Assembly (NCBI GenBank): GCA_016212375.1
Contig: JACRGH010000015.1
Location: 1 to 32,936 of the forward strand
DNA length: 32,936 bases
Reading direction: 5' to 3'
Origin: Microcaldota archaeon
Lineage (GTDB): Archaea; Micrarchaeota; Micrarchaeia; Norongarragalinales; Norongarragalinaceae
Shown one piece after another: positions 6,726 through 16,700 of this stretch. The notes beneath the pieces are model-generated. The model made no database searches, was not told the origin of the DNA, and saw nothing but the letters and a program-made list of their open reading frames with translations. How positions within the stretch are numbered: position 1 is the stretch's first letter; every line of letters begins with the position of its first letter. Both the position numbers and the translations under genes were made by a program.

Positions 6726-7097
6726 ATGAACCTCGTACTGATTGTATTGTTGTTGGGCGGCGCGTTCATCTTTGAGCAGATGGGCTTGACCTTTGTCGCC
6801 ATCCTGTTGGTCATCCTCACCGTCCTATTGTTGGTTACGGGTAGCGGTTCGGACTCGGGGCATGGCTCAAAACAGAACGTGAACATCACCGAGCCGTTCG
6901 GACCGGATGGGCCAATCGTAGTAGAGAACAAGGTTCCGGATGTGCCATATCCGTTGATGTTGAAACTCAAACACGACTGGCACGATTACCGGCAGTTTGA
7001 ATATTCGTTCATGAACTTCGGCTCATCCATGAACAATCTGGGCAATTTCTTTTGGATGCTGCTGTCAGGCCAGCGGCCGCCCAAGGAAGACCATTGA
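6726..7097 (+). CDS. Small membrane protein with GLTF core and KH-W tail, copy 2 (123 aa)
   Basis: Paralogue of the gene just upstream: N-terminal hairpin (about 1-38) with GLTF at residues 20-23, Gly/Ser-rich linker, 'GPIVVENKV', then 'YPLMLKLKHDW' (75-85) and an aromatic, Asn/Phe-rich end 'FMNFGSSMNNLGNFFWMLL'. The ATG lies 3 bases after the previous stop, so it relies on reinitiation or coupling. No known domain is recognised. The repeated pattern of hairpin, flexible linker and KH-W tail in adjacent genes suggests proteins that assemble together, for example as subunits of one membrane complex. This is inference. Confidence 0.7.
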   Translation: MNLVLIVLLLGGAFIFEQMGLTFVAILLVILTVLLLVTGSGSDSGHGSKQNVNITEPFGPDGPIVVENKVPDVPYPLMLKLKHDWHDYRQFEYSFMNFGSSMNNLGNFFWMLLSGQRPPKEDH

Positions 7098-7120
7098 TTT
7101 GACAATAAGGGTTTTTTTTC

Positions 7121-7561
7121 ATGGAACGGAATGTATATGGCGGTTTGCTGGGCGTGGCCGTTTTGGGCCTATTGCTCAATTTTGAATGGCTTTTCCTGAC
7201 GTTCATCCTGCTTGCCGGCGGCCTTTTTTTGGCCGAGCGGCTCAGTTCCCCCGCTCCGTCGTTTGTTGGTGAATATTCTGGCGGTCCGGACGTCCCGGGG
7301 CAATATGCCGCTCCGCAGGCGCCCATCGTCATCCAATCCGCCACCCAGTCGCCATCATCCAACATGATGATGGATATGATTAGTAACCTGGTGCAAGAAA
7401 GTGCGACGTACCAGCGGCCCAATTCGCCTTGGAAGAAAATGACGGGCCAAATGGACAAGATTGGCGGCCGTTTAAAAAAGATGGAGCACACCTTGGAACA
7501 TTTGGAAAAACACGCCAAAGACGCGGACAAAACCGGTCACGGGGGAGGCGGCCATCACTGA
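7121..7561 (+). CDS. Small membrane protein with coiled-coil and His-rich tail (146 aa)
   Basis: Unrecognised. It has an N-terminal membrane hairpin (about 6-40, 'LLGVAVLGLLLNFEWLFLTFILLAGGLFLAERL') comparable to the GLTF hairpins upstream. Next come a Pro/Gly/Ser-rich linker (44-83) and a Met-rich helix ('SNMMMDMISNLV'). A charged helix likely to form a coiled coil (about 104-135, 'KMTGQMDKIGGRLKKMEHTLEHLEKHAK') leads to a tail ending G-H-G-G-G-G-H-H. The tail could bind a metal. It follows the 6726 gene by 23 bases in the same direction and probably belongs to that operon. Function unknown. Confidence 0.7.
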   Translation: MERNVYGGLLGVAVLGLLLNFEWLFLTFILLAGGLFLAERLSSPAPSFVGEYSGGPDVPGQYAAPQAPIVIQSATQSPSSNMMMDMISNLVQESATYQRPNSPWKKMTGQMDKIGGRLKKMEHTLEHLEKHAKDADKTGHGGGGHH

Positions 7562-7650
7562 TTGCCGCAATGAATAAACTGAATATTCGGCACTTTGAAA
7601 AAAAGAAGCCAAGCGTGAGTATGCCCTTATTTTTCTCGATTTTTATCCCG

Positions 7651-8169
7651 TTATTTTAATCTCAACAAAACATCCCGTTGCGATTGCAGAATCTTCTGGT
7701 TTATGTCCTGCAACGCTTTCAGTAAGGCTATGGTCTGGTCCAATTTCTGTTCCACCGTGTCCAAATCTCCCGTAAGCGAAGTCTTGGAAATGGGCCGCAT
7801 AAGCGAGACGGCCGATTCGGCCATGTCGGATGAGCCAGCCGCCGATTTTTCATTTGCCTGGACCGTTTCTTCTTTTTCACCCTGGTCGGAGACGCGGGTG
7901 AACGAAAATCCGGATTTCTCGGAACCGCCAAATAATTCTTTATCCTGGCTCCCGCCCTCATCCGTTGATTCGGGCAAAGTCGGAGCAGCGGTGGGGGCAC
8001 TTGTCGCTTTAGGTGCCGGGCCGCTGGTTGAAACGGGCTTCATCCGGTCTATGGCTTCCGCAAACACGGTATCCGGGTCCTCGATGCCCAACTCTTTCAG
8101 GTTGTCCTTGATTTGCTGCTCGCTCATGCCGGCGTTGAGCATTTCGCGGATGATTGATTTGAGGTCCAT
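7651..8169 (-). CDS. Small soluble protein with N-terminal helical module and coiled coil
   Basis: 172-aa protein of unknown function, convergent with the membrane cluster. Residues 1-40 form a compact helical module ('SIIREMLNAGMSEQQIKDNLKELGIEDPD'), of a kind often seen as a short regulatory or oligomerising domain. The middle (about 45-115) is low-complexity, Ser/Pro/Ala/Glu-rich and likely disordered. The C-terminal 45 residues ('DLDTVEQKLDQTIALLKALQDINQKILQSQ') have the heptad pattern of a coiled coil. No membrane segment or signal is seen. CTTAAAAC, about 27-34 bases before the ATG at 8169, may be its TATA box. Confidence 0.7.
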   Translation of the reverse strand: MDLKSIIREMLNAGMSEQQIKDNLKELGIEDPDTVFAEAIDRMKPVSTSGPAPKATSAPTAAPTLPESTDEGGSQDKELFGGSEKSGFSFTRVSDQGEKEETVQANEKSAAGSSDMAESAVSLMRPISKTSLTGDLDTVEQKLDQTIALLKALQDINQKILQSQRDVLLRLK

Positions 8170-8274
8170 GGTCGCATCAGCTTTTTTTGCAATTCGGCTG
8201 TTTTAAGGAAAGACGAAAACCAGCTTAATTAACGTTCAGTGGGAGGCCGGGAAATGAATGTCGAGGGCTTTCGT

Positions 8275-9819
8275 TCAGGACAAAACCACGATTCCGGACA
8301 AATGCAACGCCAACACCGCCATAAATGCGTAATCCAGAACGAAAACCGCGGTTTCCATCTTCTTGAAATCCGAAATTAGGGCAACGGCACTTGCACCGGC
8401 CAACCCGAATGCCACGCCGATGGGCCAAAACAGTCCGGAAAGCCAGGATGCCCACAAAACGGCGAGCAATATTAAAATGGCGATGATATTTTTGGCCGTT
8501 TTTACGCCCAACCATCCGGGCAAGGTGAATACCCCGTTTTTACGGTCGCCTTTTGCATCTTTGAGGTCCTTGAACTGGGACGCCAGAACAACAAATCCGA
8601 AAATCAACGCCGTAAGCATTGAGGCTTTGGGCGTATCCAGTCCGGTTTCCGGTTGCGCCAAACCGACGGTTAGGCCGGCCAAGAATACTGAAAGAGAGCA
8701 TCCGGCTAGAACCATGGAGGCCAAAACGAAATGCCGGCGCAAACGGAGGGGTGGAACCGAGTACACGATGGACAATGCACTTGCAAAAAGCATCAACGCT
8801 GCCGCGACATAGCCTGCGGCCCATGCACACAAGATGCCGCTTACGTAAAATAGTGCAATCCGGGCGAACGGCTGTGCATCGGTTTTCTTTTTCGGCGACG
8901 TTATCCGGTCAATCCCGATGTCAAAATAATCGTTGAGCCAAACCGCGGCCTGGAACGCCAAAAAAATGCCGGCACAAAGGCTTGCCAGCGGCAATACCGC
9001 CCCCCAACCAATGTGGCCCCATGACGCTTTGCCAATAAGGGCACCCATGAGCACTAAGCCGACGTAATGCAATGACCGCTCCAGTCGCAGTTGTGCCAGC
9101 CATTCCGCGGTCGTGGTTTGGAACGTTGTCGTTTCGTAAGCCCAGTTTGCCTTTGAAGCCCATAAAACCGCGATTGCAAACATGAGCGCATACGTCGAAA
9201 CTATTTCGCGGAACAAAAAGACGTCGGGAAACACATGACCGAACTGTGCCATGAAAAAGCCGGGTAAAAACGCCTGGACGATGACGAAAAGATAGAACAA
9301 CGCGGCGACCGCCACCGTTTTCACGGCGTTGCGGCTTGCGTGCCACACATACGCCGCCGCGACCAAGATCGCCACCAAAACCTCGATTCGCAAACCATTG
9401 GACACGCCGCTACAACTGGCACAAAACGACGTAAGTCCGTCCACAAAGGAACCGGGATTGAACATGTACGTCAAGGAAAAGCCCGAACCGGAGGACAAGA
9501 TGAAGTCCACAAACGGGGGTATCCAAAGCACAGGCGAGAATGCCGTGACCACTTTGAGGGCAGAAACCAAGGGCTTGCCTGAAAAGCGCCACAAAAGAAC
9601 CAGCATGACGCATAAAACGGCTGAAAAGTACAGGAAGAAAAGCAACAAGGATTGTAACGGTTCGACCGTTTTTTGCGCCTCCAGTGTCCATTCCAAGATG
9701 ATGCGGATGAAGACCACGGCTGCAAGGGTCAACACGCACCAGGCGGGTTGGACGTCGGTGTTTTCAATGTCGGAAAAAACCGTCGAAAACCATCTTGAGG
9801 GCGGGTTGGAAAATGCCAT
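8275..9819 (-). CDS. UbiA-family prenyltransferase with extra N-terminal membrane domain
   Basis: The C-terminal half (about 250-514) is a UbiA-type membrane prenyltransferase. The first Asp-rich motif is Asn296-Asp297-Tyr-Phe-Asp300-xxx-Asp304, then 'YSVPPLRLRR' in the loop, and the second motif is Asp418-xx-Asp421-xx-Gly-Asp425. Together these bind the Mg-diphosphate of an isoprenoid donor. In archaea UbiA proteins include the geranylgeranylglyceryl-phosphate geranylgeranyltransferase of membrane-lipid synthesis, but the acceptor cannot be read here. The N-terminal 250 residues are an unrecognised domain with about six membrane segments, which nearly doubles the normal UbiA length of about 280-300 aa. 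The ATG at 9819 is the first in frame. It lies downstream of the hepT gene on the same strand, 85 bases away. Confidence 0.85.
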   Translation of the reverse strand: MAFSNPPSRWFSTVFSDIENTDVQPAWCVLTLAAVVFIRIILEWTLEAQKTVEPLQSLLLFFLYFSAVLCVMLVLLWRFSGKPLVSALKVVTAFSPVLWIPPFVDFILSSGSGFSLTYMFNPGSFVDGLTSFCASCSGVSNGLRIEVLVAILVAAAYVWHASRNAVKTVAVAALFYLFVIVQAFLPGFFMAQFGHVFPDVFLFREIVSTYALMFAIAVLWASKANWAYETTTFQTTTAEWLAQLRLERSLHYVGLVLMGALIGKASWGHIGWGAVLPLASLCAGIFLAFQAAVWLNDYFDIGIDRITSPKKKTDAQPFARIALFYVSGILCAWAAGYVAAALMLFASALSIVYSVPPLRLRRHFVLASMVLAGCSLSVFLAGLTVGLAQPETGLDTPKASMLTALIFGFVVLASQFKDLKDAKGDRKNGVFTLPGWLGVKTAKNIIAILILLAVLWASWLSGLFWPIGVAFGLAGASAVALISDFKKMETAVFVLDYAFMAVLALHLSGIVVLS

Positions 9820-9904
9820 GCGTGAAACGTGCTCCGCGGATTTTCGACCATAATCCGGCTGGTGCGGACAAAGTCAAAAAAAACCAGATTGACCAACTCT
9901 GGCT

Positions 9905-10261
9905 TTAACCCGTTTTGTTTTTTTTGATTTCCTTTTTGATTTTCAAGACGGTGACTTCCAATTCATCCAGGTTTTCGTGGATGGTCTTCCAAATGAATTC
10001 CTTCTTGACGCCGAAGTATGCGTGGATGAGTATATCCCGCATTCCGGTGATTTCTTTCCAAGGCAATTTAGGGTGAGTGGTACGAATCGCTTCGGGAATG
10101 TTCTTGGCCGCTTCCCCGATGATTTCCAGCCGGCGGATGACGGCATCCTGAGTCTGGCGCTTGGCCATGAATCCGGCGAGGTCCATGTTTTCGGTATATT
10201 CGCGGATGCATCCGATGCATTCAAGGATATCCTCCAAATAGACGGAAATGTCGCGTTTCAT
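9905..10261 (-). CDS. hepT: HepT-type HEPN toxin (DUF86)
   Basis: 118-aa all-helical HEPN protein, the toxin of a type VII toxin-antitoxin pair. The HEPN RNase motif R-x4-H-x-Y is present as Arg75-DILI-His80-Ala-Tyr82. In characterised systems the Tyr is the residue AMPylated by the partner MntA to neutralise the RNase. The 'EIIGEAAKNIPEAIR' stretch before it is also typical. Its ATG overlaps the stop of the antitoxin gene by four bases (ATGA), so the two are coupled, antitoxin first. The usual Asn after the motif Arg is Asp here, a common variant in this family. The Lys-rich tail ends at an inverted repeat CCAGA..TCTGG near 9884-9902. Confidence 0.9.
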   Translation of the reverse strand: MKRDISVYLEDILECIGCIREYTENMDLAGFMAKRQTQDAVIRRLEIIGEAAKNIPEAIRTTHPKLPWKEITGMRDILIHAYFGVKKEFIWKTIHENLDELEVTVLKIKKEIKKNKTG

Positions 10262-10539
10262 GTCAAGCGGACCTCTTCCGCAAGCACCCGGTGTTTAAGC
10301 GCAGGTTTGAGGGTATCGTATTCAACCAAATCCACTTTGCGGCCCAGTGCCTTTTCAAGATCGAGTTTCAGTCCGATGAATTCAAAAAGGCCGATGTTTC
10401 GGTCAAACCGGACCAAGATATCGATGTCGCTGTCCTTGCGCATTTCGTCCCGTGCCGCGGAACCGAACAACCCGGCCCGGCTGACGTGATGCCGGTCCAG
10501 AATTAAGGCGATTTTCCGTTGGATTGTTTTGACGTCCAT
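10258..10539 (-). CDS. mntA: MntA-type minimal nucleotidyltransferase antitoxin
   Basis: 93-aa nucleotidyltransferase with the GSxxR/DSDIDIL signature (Gly26-Ser27, Asp38 and Asp40), the antitoxin that AMPylates HepT in characterised systems. Length and gene order (mntA then hepT with ATGA overlap) are typical. Just upstream, TTTAAAAT (10565-10558 on the minus strand) may be the TATA box, about 19-26 bases before the ATG. A 13-bp near-perfect inverted repeat (10571-10610) stands directly upstream of it and could be an operator for autoregulation. Confidence 0.9.
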   Translation of the reverse strand: MDVKTIQRKIALILDRHHVSRAGLFGSAARDEMRKDSDIDILVRFDRNIGLFEFIGLKLDLEKALGRKVDLVEYDTLKPALKHRVLAEEVRLT

Positions 10540-10570
10540 GATAATCTTCCTGACATTATTTTAAACTATA

Positions 10571-10610
10571 CTAAACCATGAAAGTTTCCCGACTCGGTTT
10601 CATGGTTTGG
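10571..10610. promoter_or_regulatory. Long inverted repeat upstream of mntA-hepT
   Basis: Arm 10571-10583 (CTAAACCATGAAA) matches the reverse complement of 10598-10610 at 12 of 13 positions, with a 14-base loop. It abuts the presumed TATA box of mntA. The likely role is an operator bound by the TA complex; a transcript hairpin is the alternative. The rest of the gap to 10746 shows no gene that I can support. Confidence 0.5.
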
Positions 10611-10746
10611 TAGATAGCAATGCGCGACTATTCCGTCGTCTTATTTTCGCGGATTGCTATATCTTGTTTATTCGTTCTTTTACTTCTTCGTTTTGAGTTT
10701 TGCCTTATGCAATACTGGGTTGAATGGATTTTTTGTAGTGCATCGT

Positions 10747-13700
10747 TTATCCTCCCGCAATGGTCCACAACGCCCCTTTGCAGGCAAACGCGGTCGCCGT
10801 ACCGAAGGACCAGGACAGGCATCCGCCCAAATCACCGATGCTGATGGACGTGATGACGTTCGAGGCAAGGTTGACGGCCGTAATGGCAGGCGAACTTGCC
10901 CCCATCATCCCGCTTGTTGCAGCTGAAAGGCCGGCGGTTACAATTCCCGTGACAATACCCGCTAACGCGCTGGTCGTAGACACAGTTGCAACCGTAATTG
11001 CGCCCACAAGTGGGGTTAACGCAGGTGCCGCTAAAGTTGCAAGAGCTTGAGTACTTGCGGCTGCAATTGTTGAACCGGATCCAATAACCGTTCCCCCTAT
11101 GCTTACCGTAGCGGTTGTCGTAGTAAACGCAGTCGCAATCGCCGGTCCAATCACGAAGAACGCCAATGCCATCAGCAACAACGGCAACAAAATTTGCAGC
11201 AGCCCATACCCCCCGCCTTTCTTGCATCCGCAGTCCTTGCTGCAGCCCAAATCCTTGACCCAGTTGAAGTCTTTTTGGCCCGTGTAATGGCCCAGCGGAT
11301 CCCAATGGTGCAGGGTCTGGACGTCCACATGGTATTTGTGTTTTTCATCCCGGGCAGGCACGCCTTGCGGGAATTGGTTCCCACAGTAGTCCCCTCCGGT
11401 TCCAGGCTCGACCAACGCAAAAAGATGGCCATCAGGCGTTACTCCGTACCCCGTGCCTTGTTTGATTCCGGAGCCTAAACCGCCGAGCAAGGACATTTCC
11501 ACGCCCGGACGCTTCGGACCGCCCGAATACTGCAAAATCGAGTTGAAGCACGAACCGTATTGGGAGGAGTGGTCCACGAACGTCGTTTCACACAACCGCG
11601 TGTTCCATTGGGTGCCCTTACGGCATAAGTCAGACCGGGCGCCGATGTAATTCGTGATGGGCAAGTCCACGGCTTTGGCAGTGGATGTCCAGACCACGCC
11701 TTGCGCATCCATCGAACTGTAATCGCGGATGAGATGCACGCCCTGTTGCGGGAATAACGTTTGGTCATACGGGTAGTCTGAGCCACCGCAACCGTCCACG
11801 CTCAACATCCTAGGCATGGAATCCAAGGCACCGGCCGCGTTTTTCGAATTGACGATGTACGACGCGGCAAAGACCGGTTTTCCGTTGGCTGAAGACTGGT
11901 ATTGGTCGGCCGATTCTTGGTACGCGTCTGAAAACAGCGAAGCGGGCGAGAAGGATTTGCCGTGGCCTAAAAAGACCGTGTCCATCCGGACCGGCACGAC
12001 CGGCGTGGTGTTCACCCAGTTGTTGAAAATGGTGTTGGTCGTCCCGGTCGGCACGTAGCTTGCACCGCTTGCCAAACACAAGGGGGATGGGTTGCAGTTG
12101 GGCTGGTTGCAGTAATTTTCGCAGGAGGAGAAGCAGTATTTTGCCACTGCCAAAAAGCCGGAAGAACACGTGTAGCTTCCGGGTGCAAATGGGTTGGGTG
12201 TAGCCGGTATGATTGTCGAGGCGCCAGCCGTATTTGCATTGATGAATCCATTATCCGTCGGCCCGGTCACGCACGTGGGCATGTTCGGATACAGCGGGTC
12301 GGACGCCGGATTTAGCAATAGCGGGCACATGCCGTTGCGGCAGCGCTGGATGTCCGCGGGCGTGGCAATGGTGCGTGGGATTAGATTGCCGTTTACGTCG
12401 CCGGGTGAGAAGAATAACGCTTCGCTGACCGCCATAATCTGGCCGGTTGGACACGCGTACTTCGCGGGAGCCGGGGTGCACCCGAACGACCCCCCGCCTA
12501 ATCCATTGCCACAAGTAACGGCCGGAACATACGTTGCATTCGATAGGGATTCAGTGGATTGCCATAACCCGTCATTGTTGGCATCGAGCGCACAATCCGG
12601 GGACGTGGCACTTGATCCCATGAACGTATTGACCGGTTCGACAACCAATGGGCATGCACCGTTGCTTTGACAAAGCGAGAATTCGACGCTGGTTATAGAC
12701 GTCAGGGGGGTTGCCGGGTTGTAGTAGGTGAATTGGTTGCCGGCGCTTTGGAACGCATTCAGGGATGAAAATTGCACCTCGCATTTGCGGCCGCTCAAAA
12801 CATCGCCGTAATTCAGGACGGTCACACCAGTGCCAGTAAGGCCAATCTGGTTAGCCGCATCCTGATACGCGACGGGCAAGGCGGATTTAAGGGTGCATCG
12901 CTGGTCGCATTGATATACATGGCTCGTGGATTCATAGGTGCACGCACCATACTTCACCGTATGTTGCTGAGTCGTATTCGTGCACGACGGGTTGTAGGTG
13001 TTGTTGCAAAAAGTGCAGCTGTCTTGGCGGAAATCCATCTGTACGGTATTGTTCTTCCACGCATCGATGCTCTCGCGGCAACAACCCGGCAAGGTATATA
13101 GCGAAGAAAGACATTGTTGGGTCTGTTCGCAATACCGCGTCACCGCGCTTGAGCGCCAATACGCCGTCCGATTGGCCAACGCCGGCACGGACCCGCTCAA
13201 CGCGATGGCCGCCCCCGTATCCAAGAATGTGTTTTCCGACTGCGATGCGCTCAACGTGTTTGCCAATGCCCGCGTGTAATCCTGGAATCCTGGAATATTC
13301 AAGTCAATGGATTGATAAATGGCTGCCAACGCCAGGCTGTAACGGGAAATAGGCGCAACCGGACTTCCAGACGCCACGCCTAGGTCCAAAATCGGATGAT
13401 CCAAATCCATTCCGTCAAAGGCCTGGATGTTACCTCCATTGGGGTTGATGGCCACCACTTGCGTGCCCGGACCGTCGAATTTGAGGGCGAAGTTGGATGG
13501 TTGTTTGAACACGATGGTGCGCGGGCCCAATTGCTTGAGGTTCGTCACGGCCCACAACTGTGGATAAAGCCGGCCGATGGAGGAGTACATCGTATACACC
13601 GGCGAGAGGTAGATGCTCGAATCGGATACGTCGTTCAAGACGTGCAGTGTGACGTTCCGGCGGACGGTCTGATCGCCAGTAAATCCGAATTCCAACGTGA

Positions 13701-16700
13701 TTTGGGAACGCGCAATGGAATTTCCGTTCACTTTGAATTTTTGCGGACAGGTACTCCGAAGTTCCGGACTGTAACGCAAGAAATACTGCTGGCCGCCGTA
13801 CAATGTCTTGCCTAATGCGTCGCATCCGAAAATGGCCCCGGTTTGGTCCGTTTCACAAATTTCATAGCACGTGTGCGACCCATCACTGAGGGATGCGCGC
13901 GTCAACACTTGGCCGTAATCCGGAATGGATATGTTCAGGATGGTCGCATCGGCCGGGAAAATCGGAGATACGCGGAAAGCCAAATCGGTGCACCCTTTAC
14001 CTAACGTAAACGGCGGATTGGCGCTGACGTTGTACTTTATTCCGATGTAACCGTTGCATGTATCCCAACCCGGCGGGAACGGGTCCGAGCCATTGAATGA
14101 AATATCCGAACCACCGATGGACACCGCCCGACTCAACGACGTCGATTGACCGGGTAAATCGCGCGTGATGGAAATGCGCGAAGAACCGCTCGTTACCGGG
14201 ACCAAGAATCGCGCCAACCCGGTCATGCTTTGCCCGATATTCAATACCGGAACGCTTGCAGTGGGTTGGACGTCATACAATTGCAATGGCGCGCTTGCCT
14301 GGACTTTGGGCGACAGTGTGCCCCCGGTCAAGGCCGTGATGCGATACGTCGCATTGACGAATCCGACGTCGCACTTGCCCTCCAAAATATGGCTGGAGGT
14401 GCAATTGCCGGTGGATAAGGCGGAAAATGTGGCCTCATCGGACAATTGGTTTTCGCCTTGGCCCAACACCGATTCAACAATGGCAAAATCATTGGCCGCA
14501 ACGCCGTAGCCGTCTACCTGGACCAAACCGGAATGCATCAAAGTCGAATTAAAACCCGATAGGGTCAATGACAAATTGGCCGTTCCGTTTTGCAGCACCC
14601 GGCCCTTCGCCACACCATCCATACGAAGTGGCAGGCCAAAATTGGTGCATCGGCCCAATTCGCTTAAGTTCAGTGAAAACGAGGATTTCCACACGGCAAA
14701 GGGGACGCCGCGTCGTAGGTCACACATCATACCGGTACCCAAGGTCGATGGTCCGATAAAGGGTGTGCTTGCGTTGAAAAGCACGAGGTTTTCAGACGGC
14801 GCCCCAAATGATAAACGGGCGGACGAATTGGGTGCCGTGAACAATTCCAGTGAGTAATACACATAAAATGGTTCAAGCCGCGTGGCATTATCCACCAGGA
14901 TTTGGTTGCGTACGTCAATTGAATCCGTTCCTTCCGCCTCCCCTTGGGCAAACCGAAGCGTCAAGCAGGCCTGACCATTGCAGGTGGTGCCTGTGCTTTT
15001 GACAGTGAAATTTTGGGCATACGCCCGTGCCGGACAACCGGATGGATGCGTCTGGCCGGGCCGGGTAGTCAAGGATGGGTCATACGGATTACGCAGATAG
15101 TCCGTTCCGCGTACGATGTAGCTCCGATAAGCCAAGGATAGCGTCTTGGTTTTGGTCCTTGGTTCCAACGCCATCTGGGAATCCAGTGTGACATTGAACG
15201 TCACCGATCCGTTGGTCGCGCCATTGTAACGGACGTCGACCCACGCGTTCTGGCTGTTGGCAAAATTGACCGGCGATGCATAACAACTATCCGCGTAAGA
15301 CCCCTTGGTATCAAAACCTGCCGGGTCCACCCCCGTTATGGTGACGTCATCATTCTGCGTATTCATGACTACGCCGGTTTGTTGCGCATCCTTGGAAAAA
15401 ACTTTGACACGTGCCAAATAGGAATGGCCTGGTTTCAACGGAACGCCTGCCAATTGGTTGCGTTCATTGAACAGCCCGATCCATTGGATGAACGTATCAT
15501 TCAACGCGCTGGAATTGACAAGATATAGCGTGACGTTGCGCTCGATTCCCTCATATAGGTTAAACATATCCGGCGTTCCGACATAGCCTTCCGCGGACAC
15601 CGTAACGCCGACATCCTCTCCGGAAACCATCGTCAACATGCAGCCGTTTCCAAGACATGCACCGACGTTCCGTGAACCCACAAACGATTGGAAACTGGCG
15701 TTGGCGACGTATTGGCGCGACAGGGGATCATACGCGAACGCCCGGACTTGGAACGGTCGTTTGGATAAATGGAGTTGCAACCGGTTCACGCCCTGGACCA
15801 ACGTGGCATTGGCGCTTCCGCTTTGATCATACGTCGATGCCGTTACATTGACCACTGTTCCGACCAGCATCCCGGAAAACAACGCCTCGCCTGTGCCGGA
15901 TGCGGTCTTTTGGTCCGACACATACCACGCACCGAAATACGTCTTGGCTTTGAGTACCATGTCCGAATAGGATGCATTCGCACCGGATTCCTCGACAGCA
16001 TGCGCCAAAACGCGCGACTCGTTCCCACCCAAGCCACATTCCGGATTCGTATCAAGGGAGTCACAGGTGCCGATGGATCCGTTGTTGGCCGGAAGGACGA
16101 TGACGGCGGTCTGATTGACGGTGAACGGCGCGGAATAATTCGACAAAAATCCGGTTGCCGAGGCAAATGCGAAATACGAACCGTTGCCAACGGTCAGGGC
16201 GACCAGCCCACGGTCATCCGAGTAATCCGAATACAACACTTCTTCCCGACCCATGAGAATTACGTTCACACGGGCACCGGCAATGGCGGAACCGTTTTGT
16301 GCAATGACCTTGACCCCCGCCCAGTTGGAATTGCTGCACCAGTTCGGCAACAACAGGCAGGTCTCATTGCCTGGGCCGACATATCCACCCGAGCCGTTGA
16401 CCAACGTGATGGAAACCCGGTTGGTCGCGGGCCGGATGGGTATCACGGTCGCGTTTCCAAAATAGGGGATAAACCCTTCGGCAAATGCATCCACGTACAC
16501 TTGGCGGCCCACAAGCAAGTTCGGCACCAACCCCGAGCCTTGCACCACATCGACGTATTCAATGGCGCCTTGCGTCCGGGCGTCGTACACCACGGCCCGC
16601 CCATCCAACGGCGTTCCGTTAATGTCTTTTACTATAATCAACAATCGTCCAGTAGGGGAATCCGGATCCGGGTCTGAAAAAGTCAGGTTGGTTTGGTTGT

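Noticed and set aside
7570-7659. A 29-codon plus-strand frame in the convergent gap
   Set aside because: It has no ribosome-binding site or TATA element and overlaps the 3' end of the opposing gene. It is probably chance in AT-rich terminator sequence.
15769-16677. A 302-codon plus-strand frame inside the giant surface gene
   Set aside because: It is antisense to a continuous 2.2-kaa frame with a coherent domain layout. Its own translation is Arg/His/Gln-rich without domains or a start signal.
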